Source: Verrucosispora sp. WMMD573 (lineage in GTDB: Bacteria; Actinomycetota; Actinomycetes; Mycobacteriales; Micromonosporaceae). Taken from it: 64,000 nucleotides of DNA. The position numbers were made by a program, and so were the translations under genes. The DNA lies in assembly GCF_027497175.1 (NCBI RefSeq), contig NZ_CP114901.1:744001-808000 (forward strand), written 5' to 3'. Each line of letters begins with the position of its first letter. Within the stretch, counting starts at the first letter, position 1. Shown in pieces: positions 63,744 to 64,000 of this stretch. The notes beneath the pieces were generated by a model. That model was not told the DNA's origin. It was given only the letters and a program-made list of their open reading frames with translations, and made no database searches.

Positions 63744-64000
63744 ATGGCGTTGCAGCTCGACGCGCGACCGCCGGCCAGACCGGCGCCGCGGGACACCCGC
63801 CCGTCCCGGGCCGGCCGGCTGAGCCGGATCGACGCGAAGTACTCGCCCTACCTCTACATCGCTCCGTTCTTCGTGATCTTCGCGATCTTCGGGGCCTGGC
63901 CGCTGGCGTACACCTTCTGGGTCTCGCTGCACGACTGGGACCTGCTCGGTAGCAATCCCACCTTCGTGGGTACGGACAACTACGCCCGGCTGCTGGCGGA
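63744..64000 (+). CDS. Sugar ABC transporter permease (N-terminal part)
   Basis: The first 85 codons of a MalF/UgpA-type permease; the gene runs off the right edge. A Pro/Arg-rich cytoplasmic start leads to helix 1 (YLYIAPFFVIFAIFGAWPLAYTF, split by loop residues), then WVSLHDWDLLG and FVGTDNYARLL, which are typical of this family. AAAGGAG lies upstream of the ATG. It is in one operon with the binding protein. Confidence 0.9.
   Translation, partial: MALQLDARPPARPAPRDTRPSRAGRLSRIDAKYSPYLYIAPFFVIFAIFGAWPLAYTFWVSLHDWDLLGSNPTFVGTDNYARLLA

Overview
The window looks like a chromosomal segment of a high-GC actinomycete, most likely a member of the Micromonosporaceae (Micromonospora or a close relative). 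The evidence is very high GC with G/C-rich third codon positions, many GTG starts, a mycothiol synthesis gene (mshA) beside a mycothiol-dependent enzyme family, the developmental sigma/anti-sigma pair BldN/RsbN, and the actinobacterial small ribosomal protein bS22. I found no rRNA, tRNA, CRISPR array, transposase or prophage. From recalled gene order (not checked by search), much of the stretch from hemB (20.3 kb) to murB (61.3 kb) follows the Mycobacterium tuberculosis Rv0482-Rv0512 block: murB, an SDR, mshA, a YbjN-like gene, gpm, senX3-regX3, a Ppx/GppA protein, a TIM-barrel epimerase, a small HTH protein, bS22, an epimerase, an acyltransferase, a glutaredoxin-like gene and the hem genes. 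It is therefore mostly ancestral backbone with lineage-specific insertions.

Layout. 0-20 kb: a truncated membrane protein gene; a secreted coiled-coil protein with a peptidase-like C-terminus; a four-gene signalling operon (RR-SpoIIE phosphatase, CHASE3 histidine kinase, single-domain response regulator, inositol monophosphatase-like enzyme) divergent from a membrane M28 peptidase; Smr, TPR and ROK genes; an ABC-F protein; a BON-methyltransferase fusion; a secreted phospholipase A2; a large cyclase/STAND/TPR regulator; a zinc ribbon; a lytic transglycosylase; a tandem GNAT and an XRE regulator. 20-26 kb: rex-hemA-hemC-hemD-hemB, with a near-consensus Rex operator over the rex promoter. 26-34.3 kb: HAD phosphatase, glutaredoxin-like protein, acyl-CoA synthetase, then bldN (preceded by an overlapping 48-codon ORF), rsbN, an acyltransferase, an epimerase, bS22 and a small HTH regulator. 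34.5-43 kb: a MacAB-like exporter, two tandem paralogous membrane-anchored gluzincin-like proteins, a TetR/hydrolase pair with a palindromic operator in its promoter, and proline dehydrogenase. 43-51 kb: an Asp-rich lipoprotein plus a YgiC-type ATP-grasp ligase, a CGNR protein, an epimerase, a Ppx/GppA protein, a Cys-rich protein, then regX3/senX3 divergent from phoU across a PHO-box region. 51-64 kb: gpm, two paralogous MFS exporters, a histone-like repeat protein, a YbjN-like protein, mshA, an SDR and a methyltransferase, murB, a mycothiol-dependent-type enzyme, and the start of a sugar ABC transporter operon with paired LacI-type operators.

Two families of intergenic inverted repeats stand out. 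Family A has four copies, each 58-59 bp, with conserved TTGATCATGA-type ends. Family B has two copies, 125 and 124 bp, with identical 14-bp ends whose inner arms differ in sequence yet stay perfectly complementary. All six lie just downstream of at least one gene. A second window-wide pattern is a TANNNT -10 hexamer exactly 6-7 nt before a start codon that has no Shine-Dalgarno sequence. At least 14 genes show it, which points to widespread leaderless transcription and was used here to choose starts.
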